NCBI GenBank assembly: GCA_963576725.1
Contig: OY755241.1
Location: 71,309,041 to 71,373,040 of the forward strand
Source: Azorinus chamasolen
Taxonomy: Eukaryota; Mollusca; Bivalvia; Cardiida; Solecurtidae
DNA: 64,000 nt
Direction of reading: 5' to 3'
Shown: positions 38,925-49,645 of the stretch, one piece after another
Position numbering within the stretch: the stretch's first letter is position 1
Layout: every line of letters starts with the position of its first letter
The notes under the pieces: model-generated
The model's input: the letters and a program-made list of their open reading frames with translations, nothing else
Database searches by the model: none
Told to the model about the DNA's origin: nothing
Position numbers and translations under genes: made by a program

Positions 38925-40561
38925 CTACTGTATCTGGCGTTTGCGATATATCAGCTTCATTGCTTGAATTATCCCCTCGTCCATGGGCTGTGTAAATGAT
39001 GTTGTATTTTGTGGGAGAAACTGTAGTTTTACATTGCTCAGTTGAATGTCTGGGTGAGAAGGGGCGTTGTCAACAAAGAGTAGAATTTGTCGACCCTGTG
39101 ATTTCATCTGTTTATTTAGTGATTTTAAAAATTCTTCGAAAACATAACTGTTCATCCAGGCTTTTTTATTATAAAAATAGTCAACAGCCAAATCTTTCAC
39201 ATTAATTTTTCCAAATCACCGGGGAGCTCTTGACTTCCCTATAACTAGAGGTTTTCACCTGCTGCACTTGCACATAGTGCCACTGTCAATCGCTCTTTGG
39301 ATCTTTTGCCCCCGCACAGTCTTCTCCTTTGAAGTGGAATGTTGTTTTACTGGTATCACGATAAAACAAACAAGTTTCATCCATGTTGAAAAAAATTTCA
39401 GCAGTTTAATCTGAACAAATTTCACCAAGTTTCAATTTCCAATCGTTTACACAATGAATGTCAACATCACCTCTCTCACCAGATTGTTTGCCAAGCACAA
39501 TTTTGTGACGCTTAATGAAGCTTTGAAGCCAGCCATTTGAGGCGTAAAGTTAATTTTGTCCAGACCCTTTGCAAAGTCCAGTGCTTTGGTCTGCAACAGC
39601 GGGCCAGTCACATTGATGCGCCTGTATACAGCATCCTTGAACCATTCCAACACCAGTGTGTTTATTTCTGCATTTCCTGTAACAGAATAGAAAGCAAATT
39701 TACTAAAATGAGCGAATTTTCAAAAAGATAACTCATGAACAGACTCAATAAAACCGCGTCTGCAATTTTCTCTTTTTGTGTTGTAATTTTTGCTCTCGGG
39801 GATCACCCCCTTTCAGAATTGTTAGACTTGATCTGCACTGTGTGATACCGTTGTTCATAACAATGACGTCATCAGTACAGAAAATGATCGAACAGAAACA
39901 TTATTCTGGGGCATGCTTACATTTTATAAGTAAATTTTCATCATTAGAATATGCCGAACTGTATGTGCCATCTTTAATATAATCGTAATAATGTGTGAAA
40001 CTAGCAAACATAATAAACAAACCTGTGAAATAGCGGCGGCGCTTTGATGTCGATGGCGCGTTGTTTTCATAATCGCTTGTCAGCTCGATCTTTCTTTTCT
40101 TTAAATTCTGAATTTGGGTGCGACCGACCCCAAGTTCTTCAATCTGCTATTCTGTAAGCCAGGCGCCCCTGATCTAGTTGATTATTGCCAAAAAATTCTG
40201 TTCTAATTTCAGGTAAATACGTTTTGTAGCTAGAGAAGCCATAATGAATTTGACAGTCTCGCTTCTAGCGAGATTAACGCTTTGTTAGTTTCACGATAAC
40301 GAGTCTGTCAAATCACTGTTATGACAAGCGCGTCACATCCGTGGATTTACTCATAATACCGCCATGTAGGGACCGTCTCAATGTCGCTGAAAACAGTATC
40401 ATTTGCCGATTTGGGAGTTCAAATTGAATGTCGCTTCTCACAGTGTGTCGTTAAATTCAGATGAAATATAGAAGGAAATACATCGAGAGGAGGGAAAGAC
40501 TGTCGTATCTGACAGGATGTCGCTGAAAACAAGAGTGTCGTTAAGACAGATTTGACTGTAC
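38925..40561 (-). pseudogene. Tigger-type DDE transposase pseudogene with 5' terminus
   Basis: Starts near 40242: MASLATKRIYLKLEQNFLA, a stop, then TQIQNLKKRKIELTSDYE (HTH). After an intron-like gap (donor GTTTGTTT at 40024, acceptor TCTGTTACAG at 39681) comes the CENP-B type domain LEWFKDAVYRRINVTGPLLQ. The catalytic region has FNMDETCLFY (39372-39401), LLFVDNAPSHPD and FLPQNTTSFTQPMDEGIIQA, giving the D, D and D/E positions. Stops and frameshifts make it inactive. The 5' terminus TACAGTCAAATCTGTCTTAA lies at 40561 and abuts LINE sequence; the 3' terminus was not found. Confidence 0.85.
39725..39825 (-). repeat. V repeat inside the transposase intron
   Basis: ACTCATGAACAGACTCAATA, AAACCGCGTCTGCAATTTTC, the inverted V block, lying in the presumed intron of the Tigger pseudogene. 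Confidence 0.7.
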
Positions 40562-41523
40562 TCTTCATGGTATGCAAAAAATGAAAACGGGTGTTCCACA
40601 AGGAAGTATTTTGTAAGTCACTCTATTTCATGTTAACATTAAAAATATTGTTAAATGTATTACTAATGACACGGACTGTTCATTATATGTTGATGACTTT
40701 TTAATTTGTTACCGTTCTAAACACATGCGTACTGTTGAACGTCAACTTCAACAGTCCATTGATAAAGCTCAAAAATGGGCTACTGAAAACGGTTTTAGAT
40801 TTTCAAAGTCCAAAACAAATTGTGTACATTTCTGTCAACTGAGAAAAATCCACAATGATCCTGGTTTACACTTGAATGGTGATCCCATTCCTGTTGTAGA
40901 CCAGGCAAAATTTCTCGGTGTCATTTTGACAAGAAACTTTCCTTTATACCTCATATTAAATATTTAAAGGCTAAATGTCAAAAAACATTGAAATTGCTTC
41001 ACGTTCTTGCACATACCGAATGAGGTGCAGATCGCAATGTAATGCTCAAGTTTTACAGAAGTTTAGTGAGGTCCAAACTCATCGCCAAGGTTTACGTTTA
41101 GCATTGGGTGCCTTTATGACATCCCCTGCTAAAATAGCATATGTTGAGGCGAATGAGCCATCACTTTACTCTCGTTGTGAAAAAATATACATGCAGTATA
41201 CCTCTAAATTGGCTTCAAACCTATCAAATCCCGCTCATAAACATGTTTTTAACCTACATTTCAACGTTTATTTGGATCTAAGGAAAAGCTAATTCCATCT
41301 TTTGGAATACGTATGATAAACTGTTTTCAAAATAGTGATTAATCTTTAGTTGAAAATTAGTTGAAAAGACGTTTAACTAACGAGGCATAAAAAGTCTGAA
41401 ACAAGCTCGCTTGAGTTCAGTTTCTTTTTTCAGTTCTTTTTTAAATGGAATAATTTCAAAATTTGAAGATTATGAACAAGTTTATATTGATGGTTCAAAA
41501 GAAGATGAGAGGGTCGCAGCTGC
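40562..41523 (+). pseudogene. Jockey-like LINE, part 2 (RT palm/thumb and RNase H start)
   Basis: Reads MQKMKTGVPQGSIL, SLYVDDFLICYRSKHMRTVE (catalytic YVDD), ENGFRFSKSKTNCVHFCQL, PIPVVDQAKFLGVIL, RQGLRLALGAFMTSPAK and, at 41465-41515, YEQVYIDGSKEDERVAAA (RNase H start). It continues part 1 with about 30-35 residues missing. The left edge is the Tigger terminus; the right edge is a MITE relic. Confidence 0.82.
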
Positions 41524-41641
41524 AGAACGCTCCTATATGAGCGTTCTGTTTTACTTTCACATTGCTTTGAGCAGCCACCTGCCCTAACTACCAACTAATT
41601 AACACAAGTTAGTGGCCGTTATAGAGAGGTTTTACTGTTTA
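41524..41641. mobile_element. TA-1-type MITE relic truncating the RNase H frame
   Basis: Hairpin GCAGAACGCTCCTATATGAG, CGTTCTGTTTTACTTTCACA, then GCAGCCACCTGCCCTAAC and GTGGCCGTTATAGAGAGGTT, TTACTGT. The left terminus is lost. Confidence 0.65.
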
Positions 41642-41744
41642 TGCTTATTGCTTGTCTGTTTAACCACAGGTAACTCCGGAACAAATACATGGTTTGTGAC
41701 GCGTTTCTATATAACATATATGACTTCAAACCATTTCACTTACA

Positions 41745-41997
41745 GGTATTGTCCTGTTTTATTGACCTGTCAAAATGTGAATATTCCTACATCACTAAAA
41801 GGATACATTTAGATTGAGTAAACCTGTGTTTCAAGCGTTTTTTACGAGATTCACAATAAATGTACAAATACTCGAATAAGCCAAGTAGGACAGTTTTTAT
41901 TAGCGGAAACAATCGATATCAATCGAAGCTATTTATGGCGTGTTCAGCAAGCGTATAATTATTTACATTTTGACAGGTTAATAAAACAGGCCAATAA
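41745..41997. mobile_element. MITE with long terminal inverted repeats, copy 1
   Basis: GGTATTGTCCTGTTTTATTG, ACCTGTCA at the left and TGACAGGTTAATAAAACAGG, CCAATA at the right (about 27-bp TIRs). The interior has GGAAACAATCGATATCAATC. About 253 bp. Confidence 0.85.
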
Positions 41998-42083
41998 GTA
42001 CAGGTAGGCCCTTATCAAACTTCTTGATATAGTAGCTGTCCTATCAACGACGCTCAGAATCAACATTAATTACATTGCCTAAA

Positions 42084-42324
42084 GTATTGTCCTGTTTTAT
42101 TAACCTGTCAAATTGAATATTCCTACGTCACTGAAAGGATATATTCAGCTTGGGTAAACATGTGTTTCAAACGTTTTTCACGAGATTCACAAAAAATGTA
42201 CAGGTACTTGAATATGCCATGTAGGAAAGCTTTTATTAGCGGAAACAATCGATATCAACCGAAGCTATATATGGCGTGTTCAGCAAGCGTACAATATGAC
42301 AGGTTAATAAAACAGGACAATACC
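42084..42324. mobile_element. MITE with long terminal inverted repeats, copy 2
   Basis: TATTGTCCTGTTTTATTAAC to GTTAATAAAACAGGACAATA, 20-bp TIRs perfect. Same orientation and about 85 percent like copy 1 by eye, 87 bp downstream of it. Confidence 0.88.
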
Positions 42325-42689
42325 TTCATCTTTGAACTATTCCATTTAAATGTGTAAATACACAGAAGACACTGCAGACCTCTCCTTGTCTTCCTTTTTA
42401 AAGGAAGCCAACTTGTTTTAACCAAAAGCATACGTGTTTTAAAAACAAATGTTTTACTAAATAATATACCCTTATTATTTAGTTTAGAATTATATTTAAT
42501 ATGAAATTATTAATGCAGACGACACTTTTAAATTTCGCGCCAAAAGAGTTAAAGCAAAGTACACCCTTGATACAAATACCTTGGGAGCATTCAGGATGTT
42601 GAAACAATAAAACAAGTTAGGTATAGTAAACAATTGGAACAAAAGACAATAGACTCATATTACTGAGTAACTGGCAGGTTGTCGCAATA
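42325..42689. other. No feature recognised
   Basis: AT-rich; nothing supported. Confidence 0.3.
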
Positions 42690-42932
42690 GTAAGCATTCG
42701 CTTGCTATTCACGTCAATATACCTACCTGTAAATAGATAAGACCCAGATGAGACAGCTCCTGGGTCTCATCAGGGTCTGTACTATTTACAAGTTAATTGT
42801 GCAACCAATGCACTCCGCAGCAATGATTGCACAGCGAAATACACGTACACAGTGCAGATATATGTAAGTATACAACAGGGCATGGGAAAAGAAGGCAAAA
42901 TGTATTTTAAAATTCAGCAAGAGAATGGTTAA
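42690..42932 (+). mobile_element. TTAA-1 hairpin MITE
   Basis: GCATTCGCTTGCTATTCACG to GCAAGAGAATGGTTAA. The central hairpin is shortened (AGACAGCTCCTGGGTCTCAT). The left TTAACCC is mutated. Confidence 0.85.
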
Positions 42933-42936
42933 GGGT

Positions 42937-43612
42937 TTACATGTTCTGCTCTGTTTACTTATGGAATAATATATATCTAAGGATTCTGTTTCTGCCAAGG
43001 CAAAACTATACTGTGTTCAAATGTATCATTGAAATAATATTATTAGCGGTAATATTGTCATTATTTCTTACATGAATATACATGAGGGGAAAGAGATGAA
43101 ATAAAACATTTTAAAATGACAAATACCGTATTACTGACCCAATTAATATAGTGTCCAATGTCTACAGTGTTCTGCTCTGTTAGCTAATGGAATAGTATAA
43201 ATCTAAGACCCTCTCTGTTGCTGCCAAGGAAAAACTACACTGTGTTCAAATGTATCATTGAAAATAATATTATAAGTAGTAATAATGTCATTATTTCTTA
43301 CATGAATATACATGAGATGAAGCGTGGGAAAATATAATTAAAGATAACAAATACAGTAAAACCCCGCTAATATGACCACCTAAAAGAGGTATAATTCTTG
43401 GTGCTATATGCAGGTGGTAGCTTAACGCAGGACAAAAGTAATGCAGAAAGCTCCTAGGAGCTTTCTGCATTTCTTTTGTCCTGCATTAAGCAACCATCTG
43501 CTTATAATTTACAAAGACAGACATGTTTATTCATTAAGTGGTCGCATTAGCTGGGTTTTACTGTACCCTATTACTGACCCCATTATATAGTGTCCAATGT
43601 CTACATCCGATG
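42937..43612. repeat. Direct duplication of about 227 bp; second copy holds a MITE
   Basis: Copy 1 (42937-43164) and copy 2 (43165-43612) share GTTCTGCTCTGTT, TGTGTTCAAATGTATCATTG, TCATTATTTCTTACATGAAT and CCCATTATATAGTGTCCAAT. Copy 2 contains the TA-1 MITE at 43352-43565. Confidence 0.9.
43352..43565. mobile_element. TA-1 (Tigger-type) MITE with proven TA target duplication
   Basis: TACAGTAAAACCCCGCTAAT to GCTGGGTTTTACTGTA. Central perfect palindrome GCAGAAAGCTCCTAGGAGCT, TTCTGC. The empty site in copy 1 reads AAATACCGTATTACTGACCC; the filled site reads AAATA, element, TACCCTATTACTGACCC. Confidence 0.93.
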
Positions 43613-44913
43613 CTTGCACTTCTGTTTGCACCCGTGTTCACTCTAGAACTGGGGGGATAATACATACCTTACATACATTACTTCAGCTTTATTGTATAAT
43701 CTAGTGACACGTGACACAGAATTACCCTATCACAGCTCACCTTCCATATATCACAACGTTTCGTAATTACAGTAAACGCCTATAAAGTGGAATTTTATTA
43801 AGGTCGAAGTAAGATCGTTTTCGGTAGGTGGCTACTTCATGTAGGATGCAGACAATATCCAGCATTAAACTTTTACCTATCTTACAGACCGGTATTGAGA
43901 CTTATTTGAAAACACCATATGCAAGTTTTGCAAAGAAGATTTCCAAACATAGCTTCTGTAGCCTAACTGTGCAGCAGCAGATTTATATAACTTTGATACA
44001 TTACATATGGATCAGTACTTTAGACCAAATCCAGGTCAATGGTTTAGGAGGAGAAAATACTTACAAAAGCAACTATAACCCTCTGCTTATATCCAATCTA
44101 TTAAGATCAAATTACTGATCTATACACTGGGCCTAAACGATTTACACGACTTGGATAATTTGACTTTCCTGAGGACCTTTTTTTGTGCAATTTGCTCATA
44201 TTCCATTAAAAGATTTTAAAAGAGATGTGGTTTAAAAACAATATTCATGTCATTTATCCTTAGCATGCATGACCTTCTTAAGCAGTGATGTATGGATTAA
44301 AGTAACTTATAGATAGATGACATCGCGGGGACAATATGGGTCAAAATTGATTATAATACATTTAACTCTTTAGGCGGAGGCGATATGCTTTAACCCACAC
44401 AGTGCGGAAGAAAAGTCGCTAATGTCCTTAGCAAACAGTGTATACCTCGATGAGACGGCCTCTCCTAGTTGAGCCCTCTCATTACGGTCTGCACTGTTTT
44501 TCATGTTACGGGTTTCTTTAGAAGTATCCCTGAATACGAGGGGCATTTCAACAGTAATGCAAATGGGGTAATACAATACGTGCTATTGACAGGTTTTAAT
44601 TTATTTACGTACACAAGGTTTCAAACGTATAATCCACTTTTTAAACGCATGTCCATACTCATTTAAACTCATGTCCATACTCATTTCCAGGTTTACCCCG
44701 CATACACCGATTAACAGCGGATCCCAGGGCCAGTCTAGACATATAATGTCTACCAGCTAAAATAAATGTTTCAGTCTCGGATACAAAACATAGTCATATG
44801 GGCAGGAGAATAGGGTGCATGTGGAAGAACTGGAACCCCTTTTCCTTCCTCAAAAACGAGGTCACAGCAGCAAACGTATGTGCAGGTCACTGCCAAGTAG
44901 CAGGGATAAGTGC
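43613..44913. other. Mostly unrecognised
   Basis: A degenerate TTAA-3-type hairpin is at 44432-44502 (AGCAAACAGTGTATACCTCG, GATGAGACGGCC...GTCTGCACTGTTT). A short duplication of AAACTCATGTCCATACTCAT is near 44645-44685. Nothing else supported. Confidence 0.4.
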
Positions 44914-45139
44914 TTAACCCATTACCCCATAGGCTATTTTTAGATACAATCTCTTTATATAAAACTACCGAAAAGGAGTATTAAATAGAGAAAAGGAACA
45001 TTTTAGAATTTTGTATTTTGAAATCATTGTGATAAATAGAACATTTGCTCCTATAGGAGCAATTGCTCTATTTATCACAATGGTTTCACAAAGTGACATT
45101 AATAGAGTCGACAAAAGTCGTCAATATGAGGGAATGGAG
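44914..45139. mobile_element. TTAA-2 hairpin MITE
   Basis: TTAACCCATTACCCCATAGG at the left, central hairpin TTGTGATAAATAGAACATTT, GCTCCTATAGGAGC, AATTGCTCTATTTATCACAA, and CAATATGAGGGAATGGAG at the right (end decayed). Confidence 0.85.
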
Positions 45140-45778
45140 CAAATCCGTTGTGTGTGTGTGTGTGCCGTTTAAAACAGTATTATTTAAGTTTCTTTTGAAA
45201 TTTCTCTTTATGAAATAACCCAGTCACAGACATTCTAGTTGGTACAGCAAGTTTCATAACTGGACCAATGATATTAAAGAAAATAACAAACATTGCTTCT
45301 TTGGCACTTATAATTCTGTGGCAATTGAATAGCGGCAACAGAGTTTGGTAGCCAATAGTGTGATGTTAATTTCCTGGTAGGTTAAAAAGTGTACACATGT
45401 CTAATCCCCAGTAATAATGTCAGAGGGTTGGGCTGTAATTCGTACGAACACCATAAATTGTTTCGTTCGGAATGACTTGTGTATGTCCGAGAAATGTAGA
45501 AAATATCCTGCTACAACGATGACGTCGTCAGGTGTACGAGACAGATCGCTATGAGGGAGAACCCACAGGTCGTGGGCTGGTACGCTGCATGCGACCCCTG
45601 TAACATAACACTTAGAACGCCGTGAAAGTGGGGACACAAACACAGCGACCTCTTGTGGAATAAATGTCGCTCTGATAGGAACAGTTCTTGCTATTCATAA
45701 TAGAGTTTTACACTAGTAACCTCACTGCACTTTACATGTTTCTTGCACCGAAATTATAATCTGAAGCATGCATTTCAT
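45140..45778. other. No feature recognised
   Basis: A (TG)n run at 45149-45164. An open minus-strand frame at 45401-45643 has no motif I can name. Confidence 0.35.
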
Positions 45779-45960
45779 TAACCCTTTGCCTGCTGGGGAA
45801 AAATCATGTCTAATCTGTTATAGTTTTTTCTGCTTTAGATTTGCTAAAAAAAACTTTGACCGCGTGTCAAAGTCATCTGGATCCAAGCCGTTTGCAAATG
45901 CGTGTCAATTGGCGCTTCTCATGTACACGGGTAACTGTAAGTTTCCGGTCTAAACTAACT
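45779..45960. mobile_element. TTAA-4 MITE, partial
   Basis: TTAACCCTTTGCCTGCTGGG, then GTGTCAAAGTCATCTGGATC and CAAGCCGTTTGC. The right terminus is not found. Confidence 0.55.
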
Positions 45961-46331
45961 GAGAAAGGAGTACTGCAAACAACGAAGCACCCAGTCAACC
46001 ACTGGATCAGAAACTTCCTGTACCAACTGGAATACATTTTATCATATGATACTGCGTGTATCCAATTTAATATAACATTATGTGTTATACTGCACACGTG
46101 TAATATACATGTACATGTAACACGCAAATGACATAAGAAGGTCGGTTTCGTTGGGAGATGCCATTTAAAGTTCAGTTATATATTTGCATCACGTTTCCTT
46201 GTGACAATGTTTTCCTTGTTTTCCTTGTGACAATGATTTCCTTGTGACAAAGTTTTCAAAAGATAGTATCAAAATAATCAATCAAGTTGCGATTTCGAAG
46301 AAATAAGAACTAATGACAGCATGATTATTTA

Positions 46332-46492
46332 TTAACCGTATCGCTGCCAAGCTCTGTCGTCTGCTAACTTTGTCATCTGCTACAAATTTTCATTCTTTTG
46401 ATTTTCTTCATTTTTGTTTCAAAAACATGATAACAATAACAAACAGTTTGCATAGGTAATCACAGATCCGGCATAGGCAGCGAAAGGGTTAA
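46332..46492. mobile_element. TTAA-4 MITE, internally deleted
   Basis: TTAACCGTATCGCTGCCAAG to GGCAGCGAAAGGGTTAA, 161 bp, TIRs of about 15 bp. The central hairpin has been lost. The right TTAA joins directly to TTAA-3 interior sequence. Confidence 0.8.
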
Positions 46493-46700
46493 TTAGCTGA
46501 AGTGTTATACTAGCACATGGACACGGAAATGTTTGTCTATGATAGAAACATAGAATCATATCTATATCATAGCATGAGCAAATAGAGACGACCTTGATCA
46601 GACGACGCCTATAGAAGCTGTCTGATCTGGGTCTACTCCGTTTGCAATCGAGTAGAAACGCGTAAATATGGAGTAAACGATTAAATGTGTGTCTGAATAA
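46493..46700. mobile_element. TTAA-3 MITE, left end replaced
   Basis: GAAGTGTTATACTAGCACAT, AGAATCATATCTATATCATA, hairpin CAGACGACGCC/GCTGTCTGATCTGGG, and CGTAAATATGGAGTAAACG at the right end. Confidence 0.6.
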
Positions 46701-46978
46701 ACAAGAACTGCCACTAAAGGTGATGAATACCCCGACTAGCACAGTTGACACAGAGATGGGGGTTATAGAAATAAAGCTCCCGACCGCTAAATTTTTATTT
46801 GTTAAATAACGAAAAGGGAGACCATTCAAGCATGCATGAAGCGACAAATGAAAACCTTTATCGCAGGAGCAGAACTTCATCCGAACGGACACGGTGACTC
46901 CAATATACCCCGCCCCCAATTTCGTTTATGGGGGTATAATGAGATAAAAGCAGAATTGCAAAGCTATTAAGTATATTT

Positions 46979-47131
46979 TAACCCTTTCCACCATGAATAT
47001 TCATGTAAGAAATAATGACCTTACGATTATTAATTCGAATAGTGTGTTATTTTAGCACATGGATACAGGAATTGGGCCGTAGTAGAAACTGTAAAATCAG
47101 ATCTATTTTAATCTATGACGGAAAGGGTTAA
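46979..47131. mobile_element. TTAA-3 MITE, internally deleted
   Basis: TTAACCCTTTCCACCATGAA to GACGGAAAGGGTTAA, 153 bp. It carries GAATATTCATGTAAGAAATA and AAAATCAGATCTATTTTAAT but no hairpin. Confidence 0.85.
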
Positions 47132-47310
47132 CGCATCTGCAACAGACGAGACCCGTATCAAACGTCTAGGTCAGTTCTGTTTAATTATGGAATAATATAG
47201 ATATACTGCTGTAGCTTCTACAATTAACCAAAGCTTTCTGGCTCCATAAACATGTAATCAGCCAGTTAGTATTCCTCGTGTCATTATTTCTTACCTTAAT
47301 TTTCATTGAT

Positions 47311-47690
47311 TTAACCATTTCCCTCATAGGCTATTTTTAGATCAAACCTCTTTGAATAAATGTAACGAAAAGGAGCATTAACTAGAGAAAAGGGAAAAAA
47401 TAGATTTTTGTAGTTTGAAACCATCGTGATAAATAGAGCATATGCTCCTATAGGATTTAAGGGTTCACCCATTCCCTCATATTTGCGACTTTTGATGCAC
47501 TGTAAAGATCACTTTGTGAAACCATTGTGATAAATAGAGCATTTGCTCCTATAGGAGCAACTGCTCTATTTATCACAATTGTTTCAAACTACAAAATTCT
47601 AAAAAAGACATTTTCTCTAGTTTATGTTCCTTCTTGGTATATTTATTCAAATATATTGTATCTAAAATAGCCTATGGGGTAATGGGTTAA
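47311..47690. mobile_element. Two TTAA-2 MITEs joined head to head, first truncated
   Basis: The first copy runs TTAACCATTTCCCTCATAGG to its hairpin centre (ATGCTCCTATAGGATTTAAG) and stops. From about 47458 a second copy in the opposite orientation continues to GTAATGGGTTAA at 47690, with a complete hairpin at 47530-47582. Confidence 0.8.
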
Positions 47691-47874
47691 TATGAAATCC
47701 ACAAAAAATAAGACGGTAATGATTTGCATGTTTTGTGTTTCAAATTATTCAGCTCCCCGTTGACCTATAGTAATGAAACCCAGGATCATGTCTCGTCTAT
47801 AAACATTAAAATACCTCCACTAGATACCAAAGACAAAACCTTACATGACGATTGCATAATTAGAGCACCTTTTA

Positions 47875-48080
47875 ACCATACTTATACTCCATGAATATTC
47901 ATGCAAGAAATAATGTTACTATGACTATTAAATGCATGTAAGTTAATTTTGTAATAATTTTTGCCACGGTAGAAAATGTAGAATCATAATCTATATTATT
48001 TCTGAAGCAAACAGAGTAGGCCCCGATCAGGAGCCATCTGATTGGGATCTACTCTGTTTGCAAAGGCGTAGAACGATGTA
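47875..48080. mobile_element. TTAA-3 MITE, decayed
   Basis: CCATGAATATTCATGCAAGA, AGAATCATAATCTATATTAT, GCAAACAGAGTAGGCCCCGA, TCAGGAGCCATCTGATTGGG, CTACTCTGTTTGCAAAGGCG. Termini mutated. Confidence 0.7.
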
Positions 48081-48237
48081 TATATGTTTGTCAAGTAAAC
48101 GCAACTTGGTAGACCTAGACCAGATGTTTTTAGAAAGGGCTCTTTGTTACACTCTTGTAGAAACGGGCAACACAATGAGCTTTTAGATTAGTTCAAAATA
48201 CGTAATTTGACAGAATCAATTAGATATATTTTTATGG

Positions 48238-48350
48238 GTTGACCCTTTCCTTCATATAAACGCCTTTTCACATATCTGCAAACAGAGTAGACCCGGACCA
48301 GGAGCCGTCTGATCCAGGGCTGCTCTGTTTGTTAATTGAATTTAAGAGAT
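48238..48350. mobile_element. TTAA-3 MITE, left half
   Basis: GTTGACCCTTTCCTTCATAT, CTGCAAACAGAGTAGACCCG and the hairpin to CTGCTCTGTTTGTTAATTGA. Confidence 0.65.
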
Positions 48351-48429
48351 ATGTTTCCAAAATGGCTGCAATGTTCCACGTTCCATATTTCATTTCGGCC
48401 ATGAATATTCAGTAGGTATTGAAAGTCTA

Positions 48430-48560
48430 ATTATAGAACAGGGAAATCCCCAACCTGACTCTCATTTGCAAACATATTCGATACAAGTAAGACACCGAGT
48501 CACTCTGTGTTTCATCAGGTGCCAAACTGTTTGACACTCGGCCAATAGTTTCTCAAATGT
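48430..48560. mobile_element. TTAA-4 MITE fragment
   Basis: GATACAAGTAAGACACCGAG, TCACTCTGTGTTTCATCAGG and TGCCAAACTGTTTGACACTC. Confidence 0.45.
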
Positions 48561-48640
48561 TTGTTCGAATTTAAAATAGGCAAAATGGCTCCAGATCCAC
48601 ATCTGAGCAGACATCATTTTGTTTCACAGCATGATATAGA

Positions 48641-48778
48641 GAATAATAGGTTAGTGCCGTAGATGGGACGCTTTATCCGACGAGGGGAGAAAACGTTGAG
48701 GCGAGGCTTGCCGAGCCTCAACTGTTTTCTCTCCGAGTCGGATAAAGGCGTCCCATCTACGGCACTAACCTATTATTC
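48641..48778. repeat. Long near-perfect hairpin, 138 bp
   Basis: GAATAATAGGTTAGTGCCGT, AGATGGGACGC, TTTATCCGACGAG, GGAGAAAAC, TTGAGGC, then the loop GAGGCTTGCC and the complementary arm to GCACTAACCTATTATTC. Arms of about 60 bp with only single-base slips. Confidence 0.92.
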
Positions 48779-48779
48779 G

Positions 48780-49645
48780 ATTTATCCAGTCAATATAGTT
48801 AAATGTCTTTTTTATAGACTCATAACACTCTTGAAATAATTTACATTGAAAATGCAGTTTTTCAATCAACGGATCCCTCCCTTTTCACTTCCATTTAGAC
48901 GTAAATAGATCTAATGAGCTACCGCAGAGGAATATAGTTTCGATACTTGTATTACTAGAAGGGAAACGTGGTTGAATTTGAAAAATAAGATGATTTGAAT
49001 CGAGGGTCGATAAGTTATTTCAAACAGACATGATCTATATTCTTTGGTCAAATTCGAGTTACGTAGTCTCGGTTTCTATTTTTAGATTCTACCTAACGTC
49101 ACTCAGAAATCGATGGAACTGAACAGGCTATATTTAGGTTTATGACTATCACCGCCCCTGTAAGAGTTTATCAATCAAATAATCATGAGAGTGAAAAGAA
49201 AACATTTACTATTTATCTGTCAATCTTTGCTTCCAGGTTTGATTTTATCAAAAACGGGTTTTGCCAGCGGTGGATTAAATTAATAAAAGTGATAAATCAA
49301 CGTCATTTTGTATGTGGCCTCAGTGGCGTAATCGGTAAGGGCGACGTCTCTAGAGAGATTAGAATTAGTTTTTGTAGGATCAGGCGCGGGTTCGAATCCA
49401 GCTGTAGCCATTTTTTTTTTTCTCATTTGAATAATTCTTCTGGTGACCAAATAGATCTGTTAGATCTATTCCATCAACATGTTTATGAATATTTACAGAA
49501 AACTAAAATAGTTCCATGGTTATAGAATCATTACGCCTATCTACTAACCTAATAAACCTTCCACTACCGGAAGTAACCTAATAAACCTAAGTTTATTTGC
49601 ACCCCCTTTATTATGTCACTAGAGAAGCCTGGTGACTGGATAAAA
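48780..49645. mobile_element. Element with 12-bp TIRs carrying a tRNA-like sequence
   Basis: TTTATCCAGTCA at 48781-48792 and TGACTGGATAAA at 49633-49644 are perfect inverted repeats. The left one abuts the 138-bp hairpin. No transposase motif inside; the 127-codon frame at 49142-49525 runs through the tRNA-like sequence and is not a gene. Confidence 0.55.
49316..49410 (+). tRNA. tRNA-like sequence with Pol III boxes (pseudogene or SINE head)
   Basis: A box TGGCGTAATCGG (49324-49335), B box GGTTCGAATCC (49389-49399), a T-arm with 4 of 5 pairs, a possible acceptor of 5 of 7 pairs, a 3' CCA in the sequence and a T run at 49411-49421. The stretch between the boxes is too long and the anticodon arm is unclear, so I cannot assign an amino acid. 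Confidence 0.55.

Noticed and set aside
46419..46919. 166-codon minus-strand frame
   Set aside because: It runs across a TTAA-4 MITE and a TTAA-3 hairpin into unique DNA; no motif.
49142..49525. 127-codon plus-strand frame
   Set aside because: Passes through the tRNA-like sequence and its T run (FFF); no protein motif.
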